A stretch of DNA of 64,000 nucleotides from Incurvaria masculella. Taxonomy: Eukaryota > Arthropoda > Insecta > Lepidoptera > Incurvariidae. The stretch covers positions 11,718,001 through 11,782,000 of the forward strand of contig OX335657.1 in NCBI GenBank assembly GCA_946894095.1. The letters run 5' to 3'. A program made the translations under genes and the position numbers. The notes below the pieces were generated by a model. It was not told where the DNA came from and did no database searches. It worked only from the letters and a program-made list of their open reading frames with translations. The stretch's first letter is position 1, and every line of letters begins with the position of its first letter. Shown here piece after piece: positions 9,182-20,570 of the stretch.

Positions 9182-10860
9182 GACGTTATGAAATACATAC
9201 ATATGAAAGCTTGTCTGGGCATATTAGAAAAACTAATAAATCAAAATGAAAACTACAAAATCTCGAAAGAAAGTGAACTGAAAATAAACCAGTTTCATTG
9301 TCGAATTTCGAAAACACTTCGTTCAATATTGTCTTAAAAACCTAAGGATATATATGTTCAGTCTACCTACTCTAAATTGTTCATTTACCTAAGACAGGCT
9401 TAGCGACGCCGCGTGGAGCGACAATTGCATACTTCTGCGTTATGGATACTTTCAGACTCGCTCGGAGATTGCGCGTACCGAGAGTAGAGCCTGCTCGACA
9501 CTTCCAAGCACTTTCGCCTAAAAGGACTCGCATGTTTGCTTTGTTGAAAAAATAATTCCGCCCTAATTGCTTTTTTAAATCATGTGCAAAGTTCCGTTAA
9601 ATAAGGCAAAAAACAAAACGCGCAGCTCTCAACAAATGTAAAATTTACATAAAATGGTTGCTTTAATTAGGCCTTCGGTGGAACTTGGCGAAGGTGGAGA
9701 TTTATTCTATAAATGCGTAGCATACTGATATCCTGCGCCATCTGGTGTTTACGTAGAGTGACGCGAGGACTAGCTTCGAAAATTTAGATCGCTCGGAAAC
9801 TTGACTCTTGACGTCACTTTGAAACATTCTGTATGATCGAAATGTCAAAGTAATGCAAAGTGACGTCACAAAGTACTACTTTTCGTTCTAGGTACTAAGA
9901 TTAGACTAGATTTCAACACTTATTTGAGTTGCAATGTTTGGATCAACTCACATTGTCGCGGGTGGCGTTTTAATAAGGGGTAAAGTAGGTAAGGTAGTAT
10001 GGTAGGTATAGGGTATATATATTATATCTGCAGGGTCGTAGGGTTACACGTAGTGGTGGTATGCATTGACAAAATGAAGGTCGGAAATTAAAGAAGTGAT
10101 ATGCTGATATAGTGATATGAAGTTTATTATAACATAGTGTGTACAATGTACAAAATAAGGGATATAGAATCACATGGTCTTAGAATTTATAAAAGTATTT
10201 ATCAACACTTATTAACTGCCTGCTTTCTGGAGGTTCTGGGCACACATCTACCTGCTCGAGCCGTTCCCTACTACGTGTAATCTGGGTACTTAGCTTCTAG
10301 GATGTGATGGGTGTCCTCCGGTCTGCTGGCTGAGAGATGTGCTGCTGACTGAGTTTCTTCTCACATGTGTGTCGATGGTGAAGGTGACTCACCGTAGGTG
10401 AGGGTAAAAGTGACTAGCAGTCACATTGTATGTTTTTGCATAAAAGGATCTCTTCACTTAATAAAAAGGGAATATGAGAATGAAGAAGAGATGAGAAAGA
10501 AAAGTGAAAGAGAAAGAGAAAAGTGAGAAAGAAGAGAATGAGGCGAGAAGAGGCGCTCGTCGCTGCCGTGATGGTGCTCCGGCGCGGTACCTGAAGCTGG
10601 AAAGGGAAAATTCATACTTAGTCGGCGAGCAGACGAGGGAATGTTTTCCATGGTTGATGGACGATCTTGGAACGAGATATTTTATAAAATTTGGTTTACT
10701 TACTTGTCTAGCGCCTCTCGATGATTATTGGAGTCTTAGCCGGGCCGATGATCCTTCGTATGCTTGCAAGCATTGTTCGCCTGCTGGGTGAACGAATGTG
10801 TTAGGAAATGGCCGGCATGTTGTGTCAAACAAATGTGTATATTTTGTGGAAATACGTACG
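9182..10860. other. No gene recognised; GA-rich tract at about 10470-10555
   Basis: I see no domain-bearing ORF and no window-wide repeat. A purine-rich low-complexity tract (GAGAAAG-like units) lies near 10470-10555. The 9700-9900 and 10200-10450 parts are ordinary mixed sequence. Confidence 0.4.
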
Positions 10861-11240
10861 GGAGATCTAATACCACAAGTTCTGTCATGGTATTAGCCCA
10901 ACACACCACATGGGAACTAGGTGCCATGCCAGGACCTTTCTTATATTGCACGGCTACATTGAACTGGATGGAAAACACGGACAATTTTCATTGCCGCTTC
11001 GACCATCGTTCATCCAATGCGATGGTACCAACCCGGGCGGGATTAACCCTACCACCTAGTAAGTAAGGAAGGGGACCTACAGTTAAACGTGGAATCCGAA
11101 CCACGGCCAGCCTCTCTCAACGGTCGAATGGTCACCCATCCAAGACCAGACCTAATTCCTTCGGGAATGTGGTGTATTGGGCTAATATAATAACGGTAGT
11201 TGTGTGGTATTAGCCATCCACGTCAGGTTGCATAAAAAAG
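10861..11240 (+). repeat. Family B (5S-like composite) repeat, copy 2 with inverted far end
   Basis: The left part (10866-11083) is almost identical to 2813-3030. It continues into 'ccgaaccacggccagcctct' and 'gaatggtcacccatccaaga', the box-C side of the 5S-like region. It then breaks off into a reversed piece ending GTGTGGTATTAGCCATCCAC. The two outer ends are therefore inverted copies of GGATGGCTAATACCACAC. The 5S-like box-A side is missing in this copy. Confidence 0.8.
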
Positions 11241-12007
11241 GCCTTCCTTTGACCTTGCAATAATGCGGATTTTGGCGCCAAAAATTAGGTTAGGATCGGT
11301 TTCGCGAGGTTAGTATGACTTTTCTGAGCACCTTCTCTCCGGGTAGCCAATTAACTATAGGGATTAATTGACAAAAAAATACCGAAATTAATTGATTGAA
11401 ACTATCGCAAATGATAATGATATTTTTTGTAAGATTCACATTTTTCATAATTCTGTTGTTATTGCTGGATATGTAGTACATAGTACCATTTCACATTATT
11501 ATGGACTCGTTGCATGGTGTTTGCCTCTTTAGGCAAACACTTGGCGGCGCGGTGGTTGAGCATATCTAACCTTTTTATTGTTCGGAGTCAGACTCAGTGA
11601 CGGATTTACCAGCAGGCTGAGTAGGCGGAAAAATATGATTTTCCCACGGGCGTCAAATTTGTAAATCCGTCGCTGGTCAGACTTATTACCCAAATAAACG
11701 TGGTACGCTTACGCGTAAGCTTACGCACTGCTTGAACAATAGTGTATCTTATTTCCCCAGAGCTTAATGTTGGCGCTAAGAACAAATAGCTTATTTCAAA
11801 TTCGTCACGGCTGCGGCGCGGCTGTGGAGATGGCGAAACAACACGCTTTCAAACATTTGTATGCGCAGAACGGAACGAGATGCCGTTGTGATGCTCCGCG
11901 GTACCATCGGCTATTCTGCTTCTGACTGTACGTTAATAGGGTTGCCACGCGTCCCGAAAAATGGTCCCGCTCTTGCATACGAAAATAAAGTCCCGCCTGA
12001 AGCTATA

Positions 12008-12250
12008 TTTTTAGGGTTCCGTACCCAAAGGGTGCCAACGGAACCCTAATACTAAGCCTCCGCTGTCCGTCAGTCCGTCAATCCGTCCGTCCGTTCGTCC
12101 GTCTGTCACAGAGCTGTATCTCACGAACCGTGATAGGTAGACAGCTGAAATGTTCACAGAGTGATTTTGCTGCTATAACAACAAATAGGTAAAATAAAAA
12201 AATAAAAAAATTAGAGGGGCATAATAAACCATACAAAAAAAATGTTTTTG
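12008..12250 (-). repeat. Family A element, copy 2 (right-truncated)
   Basis: Reverse orientation relative to 1247-1560. It begins TTAGGGTTCCGTACCCAAAG, passes through the CCGTCCGT tract and 'acagctgaaatgttcacagag', and is lost after 'ccatacaaaaaaaatg', before the hairpin end. Confidence 0.75.
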
Positions 12251-12926
12251 ATCGATAATTATGTTTCGGAAAATCTGAATTTCCAAAATGTGCGCCAAAC
12301 TAAGGCCCCAAATGAACGAGAAAATAAACTCCGGCATTAACGGCTTATGACAACCCTACACGAAGACTATAGCAATATTTGCGTCTATCTATCAGCAACA
12401 TTGGCATGATAGTGGAAAATGGTAAGTGGATATAATTTTTTTTATTTTACTGCCAGACTTGGAATTGGAAACAAAATGTGAAAATACTTTCACCAGGCCA
12501 ACCTAAAGTAAGACAATCAGCATTGTTATTTTATTTCAAAAGCACTTCGAGGAATGTACATATATAAAAGTAATTTTAAACGAAATTAGTTCTCTGCAGA
12601 CATTCTGAATCATGAAACTTATCTGGATAATGGAAGACAATAAGAACGTAACAGACTGCACGAAAGAATAAAATGCTCGACTTATGACGAGAACAGAACG
12701 TAAGAGAATAATGTGCGCTATGTATGGAACGTGGAGGCAGTTTCAATCTCCAAAAAGGCACATTATAGCAGCGGCTGGAAACAGAAGGCTGAACGTCCGC
12801 AACGAATCTTTTAGCGAAGTAAATGACGTAATGATAGTATGCTTCAGCCTCCAATTTAAAACTATTGTTTTATTTACGTAGATTAATTATTCATAAAGGA
12901 GAATGTCTATTCTTGTATGAGCGAAA

Positions 12927-13137
12927 GAACCGGCCAAGTACGAGTCGGACTCGCACACGAAGGGTTCCGTACCATCGTTCAAGTTTTTACACAAAAAAAT
13001 CACATTGTTTATTATGTATTAATTTTATGATTTTTTTTATTATAGCGGCAAAAAAAACACTCTGTGAAAAATTCTGCTGCCTAACTATTACGGGACATGG
13101 GATACGGCCCTGTGACAGACGGACAGACGGACGGATA
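12927..13137 (+). repeat. Family A element, copy 3 (3'-truncated)
   Basis: Starts with AACCGGCCAAGTACGAGTCG and the hairpin, then GGGTTCCGTACCATCG. It stops inside the GGACGGAC tract at about 13137, where AT-rich sequence of another origin begins. Confidence 0.75.
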
Positions 13138-13317
13138 TTTTTATTTATTCATTTATTTATATAAAGGTAAGTCAACAGAACATGCAAACAACATTTCTTA
13201 AGACTTATTTAAATAAACAAAACAGTGTAGGATGCACATTTCAGTTACAGGCAAACACAGCTGGTATGCGGAAGAAACTAAATCGGTGGAAAACAAGTAA
13301 GCACAAAAATATGACAG

Positions 13318-13454
13318 TTTAGCGGGATGAAATGTCGACTCGCTAGGCCGGAGTGAAAGACGTGTGTTCTGGTTGATGATCGTATATTCACTGAATTAAG
13401 TATTGGCGTGCGCGCGCGGCGCACGTAAAGAAACATAATGTAGCTTACGCTACA
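13318..13454. repeat. LTR-like direct repeat, left copy (empty Harbinger site)
   Basis: This sequence matches 14620-14730 joined to 17033-17061, running from TTTAGCG through 'gccggagtgaaagacgtgtg', 'cgtatattcactgaattaag', 'gcgcacgtaaagaaacataa' to CGCTACA. The TG...CA-ended part (13328-13454) is about 127 bp, short for an LTR. No primer-binding site or polypurine tract is clear, so the LTR reading is tentative. The sequence is intact across the TAA (13426-13428) where the right copy carries a Harbinger insertion. Confidence 0.65.
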
Positions 13455-13888
13455 TACCTCTTAAAGTTGGCTAAGGGGTGAAAAATTACTACAAAAATTA
13501 AAAAGTGACACTATTGCGTGAGTGGCCTTGAGCGCCAGCTCACCTAAGTATCGGTGGTTCACTTCACTTTTGTTGCATACTATTCGGAAATGTTGCTGTC
13601 GAGTATTTTTGATGAGTCAGTTGATATGGTGATTGCGACGTGTGACCGTTGGAATTTCGCTGCATGGCAAAAATCGCTCAGTGGCGAGATTCCGTGAATT
13701 GAACTTTGTAATATTACACGATATGTCGTGTTGTTGCAATACCGTATGCAAGTCCATGGAGGGCATCGTCTGCAACTTCTTGGTACTTGCTTGATTGGTC
13801 TTGGCTTGCTTTATGTGGTTTATTCGTAGTCTTCGTAGGTTTGCTGTTATATCCTGCTTTCTGCATGCTCGTCTCAACCGACGCAGTG

Positions 13889-14290
13889 GGTCGGTCCAGG
13901 TGCCCAGTGGGACGCGGTGAGTCGGTCGTACAGTCTGGGGGACGAGTGCTGCAGACTTGCCCTTCCGTCTTGACATAGTGAGTCGGTCAAGTGCCCAGTG
14001 GGACGCGGTGAGTCGGTCATTCACTGGGTGACGGAAGGCGTCCAAAATTCTAGTAGCATTTTTGGGCTCACATAGAATGATGGAGAAGATAATGCAGATG
14101 CGACGTGGATCTACTGTGGTTAGAATGCCGAGGTAGTATACTTGCTGCTGGTGCGATGCTGAAGTTAAAGTTTAGTCGATCCCATCTAGATGTGGTTGTT
14201 CAGTGCCCAGTGCGACGCTGTGAGTCGGTCGATGGTACTGGGTGATGGTATAATGTGGTCGTCCAGGTCGACGTGGTGGGTTGGTCGATG
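13889..14290 (+). repeat. Imperfect internal repeats (GTGCCCAGTGGGACGCGGTG)
   Basis: A block of about 30 bp, 'gtgcccagtgggacgcggtg' followed by AGTCGGTC, occurs at about 13899, 13989 and, more diverged, 14208. Shorter GTGGGTCGGTC/GTGAGTCGGTC pieces lie between. It lies between the two LTR-like repeats. The minus-strand ORF crossing it is a product of the repeats. Confidence 0.6.
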
Positions 14291-14619
14291 CTGCTGGGTG
14301 ATGATGTTGCTGACGGCGTCCTAGTTGGCGCGTCTATACACTAACGTAGGACGACGGTGCTTGCTTTATTCTTATATAATTTGAGTAATGATTGATGAGA
14401 GTGAGGTTTGATGATTATATTTGAAGAATAATGGCGCTATGTTTCTGGCGAGGCAGATGTGTATACCGGTTTTAATGATGCGGTGGACGTCAGCATAGGC
14501 AGCTGTTTGTGGAGCTGTATGTGGGGACAGCTCAAGAAGCAGCAGTACCGCCGCACGCCAGACGGCAGGTCGGGCGGCGGCGGCGAGAGGCGCTTGTGTT
14601 CTTCAGTCGGGGTCACCAA

Positions 14620-14730
14620 TTTAGCGAAATGAAATGTCGGGTCGCAAAGCCGGAGTGAAAGACGTGTGCTTCGGTTGAAGATCGTATATTCACTGAATTA
14701 AGTATTGGCGTGCGCGCGCGGCGCACGTAA
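14620..14730. repeat. LTR-like direct repeat, right copy, left half
   Basis: Matches 13318-13428 with some substitutions and ends at the TAA where the Harbinger element inserted. The other half resumes at 17033. Confidence 0.65.
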
Positions 14731-14941
14731 GCGCCGCCGCACACCAAAGATACATACGTGGCGCCACATTTGTGCCGACACATTTTTATCGCGATACATT
14801 TATCGCCCCCATATATCTGCGCGCGGGCACGCACACCGGAGACACATTTGTGGCGGGGTGCAGTTTGTGGCGAGGAGGCAAGCGCGCCACACGAAAACAA
14901 GATCGCTCGCGTTGGTTTTTTGTGGCGTGACACGAGACACA

Positions 14942-15080
14942 ATGAGAGACAATTTGGAGGTTCATATTGAGTTTATTACCGAAATTGAGAAGCATCCGCA
15001 GCTATATGATTATAGACTACATGACTATAGTAACAGAAGGGTTACAGAAGTTATTTGGGCAAAAATTGGAGAAAAATTTG
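14942..15080 (+). pseudogene. MADF-domain protein, exon 1 (Harbinger accessory gene)
   Basis: The + frame from ATG 14942 gives EVHIEFITEIEKHPQLYDYR, then VTEVIWAKIGEKF. This is the first two-thirds of a MADF (Myb/SANT-like) DNA-binding domain, with the conserved HPxLYD and tryptophan. In Harbinger elements this protein helps bring the nuclease to the ends. The last helix (GDECRNKWKSIRSAYIRNL) is in the exon at 15842. I find no GT donor in the right phase (one nucleotide over) after IGEKF; the frame instead runs into sequence antisense to the transposase C-terminus. The donor was probably lost in an internal deletion near 15080. The end given is approximate. Confidence 0.7.
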
Positions 15081-15786
15081 AAGAACACAAGCGGCTTTCA
15101 CAATTTTTTCAGCTTTCTCGACAGTACAAGAAATTGGGCCTTCAAAAACACGAAACTTCGATACAAGCATGCCAAAGGCACATTCTACGATTTTTCTGCC
15201 CCGAGATAACCTATAATTAAATATTCGCCGATTATTGTTTAACGATCTTTGATTGAACGGTCTCATGATATTGTTAGAAAGAGGAAATCCTTCATCTGCT
15301 GCAAAATAATAGTTAAACAATTGACCGAATTCCTCTTCTCCTGGTAAAGGCGATGGCTCAGGAATGTTCAAAGTCTTGTTGTGCAGTGCTTGACCCAGAC
15401 CCGAATTTTTGAACACTCCTGAATCATTATTCCTTCCATAGTCGCCTACATCAATACTTGTGAATAATCCATCTGCATCAGCACATGCCATTAGATGAAT
15501 GGAAAAATACTCTTTATAATTGAAGTACGATGATCCAGAGTTCATTGGTTTCTTCATTCTGATATGTTTGCCGTCTATGGCACCCATGCAATGAGGTAGA
15601 TTCCACTTTTGTAAAAATCGTTGTGAAATTTGTAGCCAGTCATCTTTGGTCGGTTTTGACATGTAAATCGGTTGCAAAACATGCCAAATAGCGTCACAAC
15701 TTTCTTCTATTATTCTTCCAATTGTAGTTTCGCCTCTCTTAAATACATAAGACATTGCTCGAAACGAGGATCCTGTGGCCAAATAT
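15051..15786 (-). CDS. Harbinger DDE nuclease, exon 2
   Basis: Carries residues 95-339 of the 339-aa product. The first part, RYLATGSSFRAMSYVF, is the usual 'LRFLATG' region. Catalytic residues are present: D166 in MGAIDGKHI, D216 in DVGDYGRNNDSGVF and E296 in RGRKIVECAFGML. FAADEGFPL matches the conserved DEAFPL block. The acceptor TTTGTTTCAG lies just upstream (its AG is 15788-15787 on the minus strand), and the joint with exon 1 restores an arginine codon in phase 2. The C-terminus is odd: VLHNFL of the family reads VLQIFLQFLPK and stops, so the extreme C-terminus is replaced or lost. The frame is otherwise open. Confidence 0.88.
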
Positions 15787-15841
15787 CTGAAACAAATATG
15801 AGGTTTATAATATTATACAAAATACATATATTTATTTCCAG

Positions 15842-16590
15842 GCGATGAGTGCAGAAATAAGTGGAAGTCGATACGTTCAGCATACATCAGAAACTTAAAT
15901 ACTAAATCTAAAAGTGGTTCTGGCGCTGGGTCAAAAAAAGAATATTATTTGGGAGCATACTTACAATTTTTGAACCCATTTACTAAGAGTCGAACTCAAT
16001 CGGGCAACATACCGATACCAATCCCAGAAAATGAAACAGAAGTGGAAAATATTCAGCACGAACAACCAGCGACTCGTCCTAACGTATCTGCAGATGAGGA
16101 TGAGCAAGAAATTCAATCACCCCCCGATTCATATGCATCCCCTCCTCAATCGTTAAAATCCAACATTCCACCCTCAACAAAAATAAATCTTAAAAAACAA
16201 ATAAGCGCGGCAGACAAATGCGCAATCGATTATTTTACAATAAAATGACAAAAAATTGAAAACAGTCAAAATCATTCACAAAAAGACCCCTGTGAACTAT
16301 TTCTTTTGAGCTTGGTGCCGCATATGGCTTCGATGTCACAACAGCAGCAATTGAAGTTCCAGAGAGGGGTACTGGAGCTGATAGAAAATATTAAATACCC
16401 ACAGCCTGAAGGTACCCCATTACCTATACCCTCATCGAATGCAGCTACATATTATAATGATTTTTATAAACAAATACCACCCACACCCCAACCGGAGCCG
16501 CAGCCATCGTATTCCGGGATCCAGGAACAATACCTACGTGTTCTCGAGCCACAATCACCATCCTCAGATATCCATCAAAATTATACATAG
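15842..16590 (+). pseudogene. MADF/BESS protein, exon 2, with one in-frame stop
   Basis: A strong acceptor (ATTTATTTCCAG) precedes GDECRNKWKSIRSAYIRNL, the third helix of the MADF domain. A polar linker follows with proline-rich PPDSYASPPQS. TGA at 16246-16248 interrupts the frame, which then continues in the same frame to CELFLLSLVPHMASMSQQQQ, then LKFQRGVLELIENI, a clear BESS protein-interaction motif. The frame ends at TAG 16588-16590. A MADF plus BESS layout is normal for these proteins. The single stop separates the DNA-binding half from the BESS half, so this copy is probably dead. The whole exon lies inside the intron of the antisense nuclease gene. Confidence 0.8.
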
Positions 16591-16612
16591 AGAAAACCAT
16601 TGTTTTACTTAC

Positions 16613-16896
16613 CTTATCGTAATTAATAAACGTTCTTCAGCCGAAATACACTCTCTGTAGTTTGTGTTTTGTTTTTTTATGCATGGTTCAACTGTATCCA
16701 ATAATAATTTGTATGTATTTTGAGACATTCGATGATATGAATGGAACTTTTCATCGTCACATTTTAATTCTTGAGAAACTTTGAAATTTCCAAAGTTCTT
16801 GCAATCTTGATTGTATGGATGAACCCAGTAACGTCTTTTTTTTCTCAATAACTGCCACATTAAAAAATCGTCGTCGTCGGACGATGATGAAGACAT
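16613..16896 (-). CDS. Harbinger DDE nuclease, exon 1
   Basis: Starts at ATG 16896-16894 (MSSSSSDDDDFLMW), continues RRYWVHPYNQ, then FHSYHRMSQNTYKLLLDTVE and SAEERLLITIR. These are typical N-terminal blocks of PIF/Harbinger nucleases. The exon ends at a perfect GTAAGT donor (16612-16607 on the minus strand), leaving two bases of an arginine codon that exon 2 completes. The 826-bp intron contains the antisense MADF/BESS exon. An upstream in-frame methionine at 16959 is possible, but the acidic serine-rich start is commoner in the family. Confidence 0.85.
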
Positions 16897-17032
16897 GATG
16901 TTGACTGGCGACAAATGTAATTTCGGTGTGCGCGTGCTGGTGGCATTTGTTGCGAGCACAAATGTGGCGCAACAATTGTGGCACTACATTTGTGTACCGC
17001 ATGTGGCGTGTAGGTCCGGTGTGCGGCCTTAC

Positions 17033-17061
17033 TAAAGAAACATAATGTAGCTTACGCTACA
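17033..17061. repeat. LTR-like direct repeat, right copy, right half
   Basis: TAAAGAAACATAATGTAGCT through CGCTACA, identical to 13426-13454. It completes the copy interrupted by the Harbinger element. Confidence 0.75.
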
Positions 17062-19829
17062 ACAGTATAATGAAGAATTAACAATACAAAAAAAAACGCA
17101 AATAAATTTATAAAAACGCAGACAATAAACAATGTGGGACATTTATAGCCCAGCAGCTAGAGCAATAAAGGGTTCGATAATTCTACTGTCGCTGCTTTTT
17201 TTACAGGCGATGTAGTTTCCTTAAAGAAGGTTGGGTGCAAAAGATTAGAAAATTCGGACCGGTGCGTCTGGAATTATTTAGGTATTTTCAATAATTCGAT
17301 CTAAAAGATTGAATAAAATATTTAAGTCAAATTTTATGATTGTATATTGCTTAAAATTTTATTTCCATGTCTTGAGAAAAAGTTTAGAAAAATTGCGTCT
17401 TGGGAACATAGCAAAACAAGTAATCGCTCATTATAATTACAATAAAATATAATTATTGTTTTCCATATTAGGAATGAACATTAGAACCTGCTTTCAAAAG
17501 TTTAGGAATCTATGTAGTTGGCTTTCAAAGTTATTTATGTTTTTATCTTTAATTCAACCAATAAAATATTAAAAATTATTAGAGTCGGCGGCAACATGAC
17601 CATATCGAAACACTCTATCATAACTTATCATGCCAATTTGGTCCGCTTCGACAGGACTATTATTGTGGGAAATTACAATAATATACATATAACACATTTT
17701 GGTTTTTAAGGGCCGCTTAGGCTGTGAATGTATTTTTTTTTTTACAATAGGCCGAATAATTGTGCGTTATTCCCTTAGAACAAGTGAAAATTTCCATCAG
17801 CGAAAACTCTTCAATTGCAGAGTGTGTCAGAGGGAGTGATGTGGAGGTATAGCAACGCAATGTTTCAGATTGTGCTTTTTGGGATGACCACGATATTACA
17901 ACCGCCCCCCTTACAATCAGCGTCTTCCTAGCAGTTCTGGGTGGGTTTCGGCACATAAAAAATACCAGCTGCTTTTATTTTCATGCATTCCATAAGCGGC
18001 GTGGTAATTCTACGTAAAACAACAGATTACATAATATATATTGACTACATATATACAGATTAATGTGTAATATGTGTAAAACTGTAGGGGGATATAAATA
18101 TAAAAGAGCCGGTTCATTTCTTTCATAATGGAAGTTGATTTAGCTTTTCTAAGTAACTTTGGCCTCTTAGCACAGGCACCCATACGGGTCTTTCATAAAA
18201 AAAAATTGTACCCAGTTCATATGAGGTGCGTCGGGCTACTATCATAACAGTAGATGCGGTATTCGCCAGCCATGTCCAGTTACATAAAAATAATGACCTG
18301 CACTAATATAACGCACTTCTTTGTTGAAAGGTGGCTATGATTATCTGACGTGGGCCCTTTCTCAACCTATAACCTAAATATAGCCGCCATACTTGCTAGG
18401 ACAATGACTAAAATCGAAAATAATAACGTTTACAACTCGGTTAAAGACGAAACATATATATGACGGGAGATTCGATTAGGTTAGGCTATTTTTATTTATG
18501 TATTTGAATCATAGAAATAGGATGCACCGCGCATGCTAGGTCTATGATTTGAATGCATAGTAGAACCAAATCGTACATGTTCTCATTGGAAGTGTAACGG
18601 GCGGTAGAATAAACCTGAATTGCCAGAAAAGTATATCCTGAAGTTACATAGAATAGTTAGTCAGGCGTTGTTATAAGCCATATGTCGCGCTGTATATAAA
18701 ACAATATCTGCTATCACTGTATAACTGTATCAGAGTTCTGTGGGATTACGTATGCAACCCGCCTGCCCTCTCAGCGCCGGAGGCGGCGGCGCATCGCATT
18801 GTGCCCCGACTCGGCTCGCTCCTGGATTACTGCACTCTCGCTAATGTAGCCATTTTGTTTTCAGCTAAGCCACGACATCCTTAACTGTCCGCCACGATGT
18901 GTGTCACCAGGACATTACTGCTCTACCTCAATTGAATCTAAGATATCGCCACGATGCCGCGATGTATCTACTATAAAACATAGAATATTACAATATGGAA
19001 TACTATACATTTATAGAAAGGGTTTTTGGTGATCGTGACGCGATCTTCTTTATTGTTTTTTATAGTTGGTTAGGTTAGTTGAATACCGGTTGATTTTAAA
19101 AATACCTGCTTTAGTGAATCCTTTTCTAGATAAGATGAAGTACCAAAAACAATGACCAAATGTTTCCTGTTTAAAAATAAAAAATTATATTCTACGAAAA
19201 ATATCCAAAGTTGGAGAAAGTAATAATAATAATAATAATTAAATTGTTTATTCAGAGCAACAAACATAAAAATACAACAGTATATAAGAGGGAATTAAAA
19301 AGAGATAACTTATAACATAAACAAACATACATAAATACCTTTACAATTATAGTGCTGCACTGAAAAAGTATGCACTCAGCTGGTACGCAGCTCGCGCTGC
19401 TGAGCTGGTTTTCAGTACATCCGTTCCAGAATCCTATCAAAACAGCCTTTGGACATGCTACATTAGTAGTCAAGTCACAGGGAAAGTGGGTCTAGGTGAT
19501 TGAAAAAAATAAGTTAGATACAATTTAAGTTAATAAGTGTGTGTAAGGTCCTCCGTAAAACACGTGACGCCTAGAAGTTGGTAAAAAAACATGCATTTTA
19601 TTATGAAAAATTAATTTTGCATGATTTTTTATTTTAGATTAAGGAAGTTCATTTTTTTCTGTACAGATACACCCCTTGAAGCGGTCCAGGTATTTATAAA
19701 ATCACCAGTGCCGTTATTAATGGAATGCATCCTGCTTCTCAGTAAACAGAAAGAGGAAATACTAATTATTAGAAAAATAAAGCAGGCCCCGTATGGGAGG
19801 ATCTTATGTAGAACACGTCCTTTTTTACT
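17062..19829. other. Gene-poor AT-rich stretch
   Basis: No ORF with a recognisable domain. 18195-18300 holds a worn family B piece ('gccagccatgtccagttacata'). A GC-richer patch at about 18740-18860 has no usable frame. An (ATT/AAT)n microsatellite lies near 19222-19240. Confidence 0.45.
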
Positions 19830-20126
19830 GTTTCGTACCCAAAGGGGGAAAACTGAACCCTATTACATAGCCTCCGCTGTCCATCCGTCAGTCCGTCCGT
19901 CCGTCCGTCTGTCACAGGGTTGTATCTCATGAAACGTAATAGGTAGCCAGCTTAATTTTTAACAGAGTGTGTATTTATTTTGCCGCTATAAAAACAAATA
20001 GGTAAATTAAAAAAAAAAAATTAAAGGGGGCCCCCCCTTTTCCCATACAAACACGTGTTTTCTTTGTGTTAAATATTGTACGATGGTTCGGAACCCTTCG
20101 TGTGCGAGTCCGACTTGCACTTTGGG
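19830..20126 (-). repeat. Family A element, copy 4
   Basis: Nearly full length in reverse orientation: TTTCGTACCCAAAG, the CCGTCCGT tract, 'gtgtatttattttgccgctat', then GGAACCCTTCGTGTGCGAG and the hairpin. Confidence 0.8.
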
Positions 20127-20418
20127 AACGCCGCCGCAGCGCTAGATATTTTTTCCAGGTTTGCAGCATGGATGTGAAGAAATTTTCCTCACCTCCTTGG
20201 TTTGCAGTACATTCATAAATTTGTTCTTTTTACAGCTATTTTTCTTTAATTTATATGGCCTTGTTTCACGGTCGCTTTTACATACATATCACATGTATTA
20301 TTTTGTAAAAACACTGTATAAAAGTCCGCAAACAAATTTTTCGAAGAAGATATTATTATCATGGTTCTTCACCTCCATGATTATTATACGTTATTATTTT
20401 TTGATTAACTGATTAAGC

Positions 20419-20570
20419 CTGGTTTTCACCAAGTGCTGATTTATTTTAATCAACACTTAAAAGGCCTTAATTACTAAAGCGCTGATTATATTGTATTGTT
20501 ATCGATTGCGCGATGGTAAGTAAGGCCCTTTAATGTGAGGATTAAGCTAATCAGTACTTGGAAGTGACCC
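20419..20570. repeat. Foldback of about 150 bp
   Basis: Left arm ACCAAGTGCTGATT, 'ttaatc' and AAGGCCTTA pairs with right arm TAAGGCCCTT, 'ggattaagcta' and AATCAGTACTTGG. Single copy in the window; MITE-like but unproven. Confidence 0.55.

Larger units (their letters stand above)
14731..17032. mobile_element. PIF/Harbinger element, 2.3 kb, with TAA target duplication
   Basis: The element is delimited by a TAA duplication (14728-14730 and 17033-17035), proven by the uninterrupted paralogous site at 13426-13428. The ends are imperfectly inverted; the best shared block is GCCGCACACC near the left end and GGTGTGCGGC near the right end. Subterminal CACATTTGTG-like and 'gtggcg' motifs occur at both sides. 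It contains a MADF/BESS gene on + and a DDE nuclease gene on -, the two-gene set expected of this superfamily. A 3-bp TWA target is a known Harbinger property. Confidence 0.9.

Noticed and set aside
14705..15220. A single 171-aa + strand gene
   Set aside because: The first 79 codons read element terminal sequence, and the codons after about 15080 are antisense to the nuclease; only the middle is MADF.
19070..19267. Minus-strand ORF with a run of tyrosines
   Set aside because: It is the translation of an (AAT)n microsatellite.
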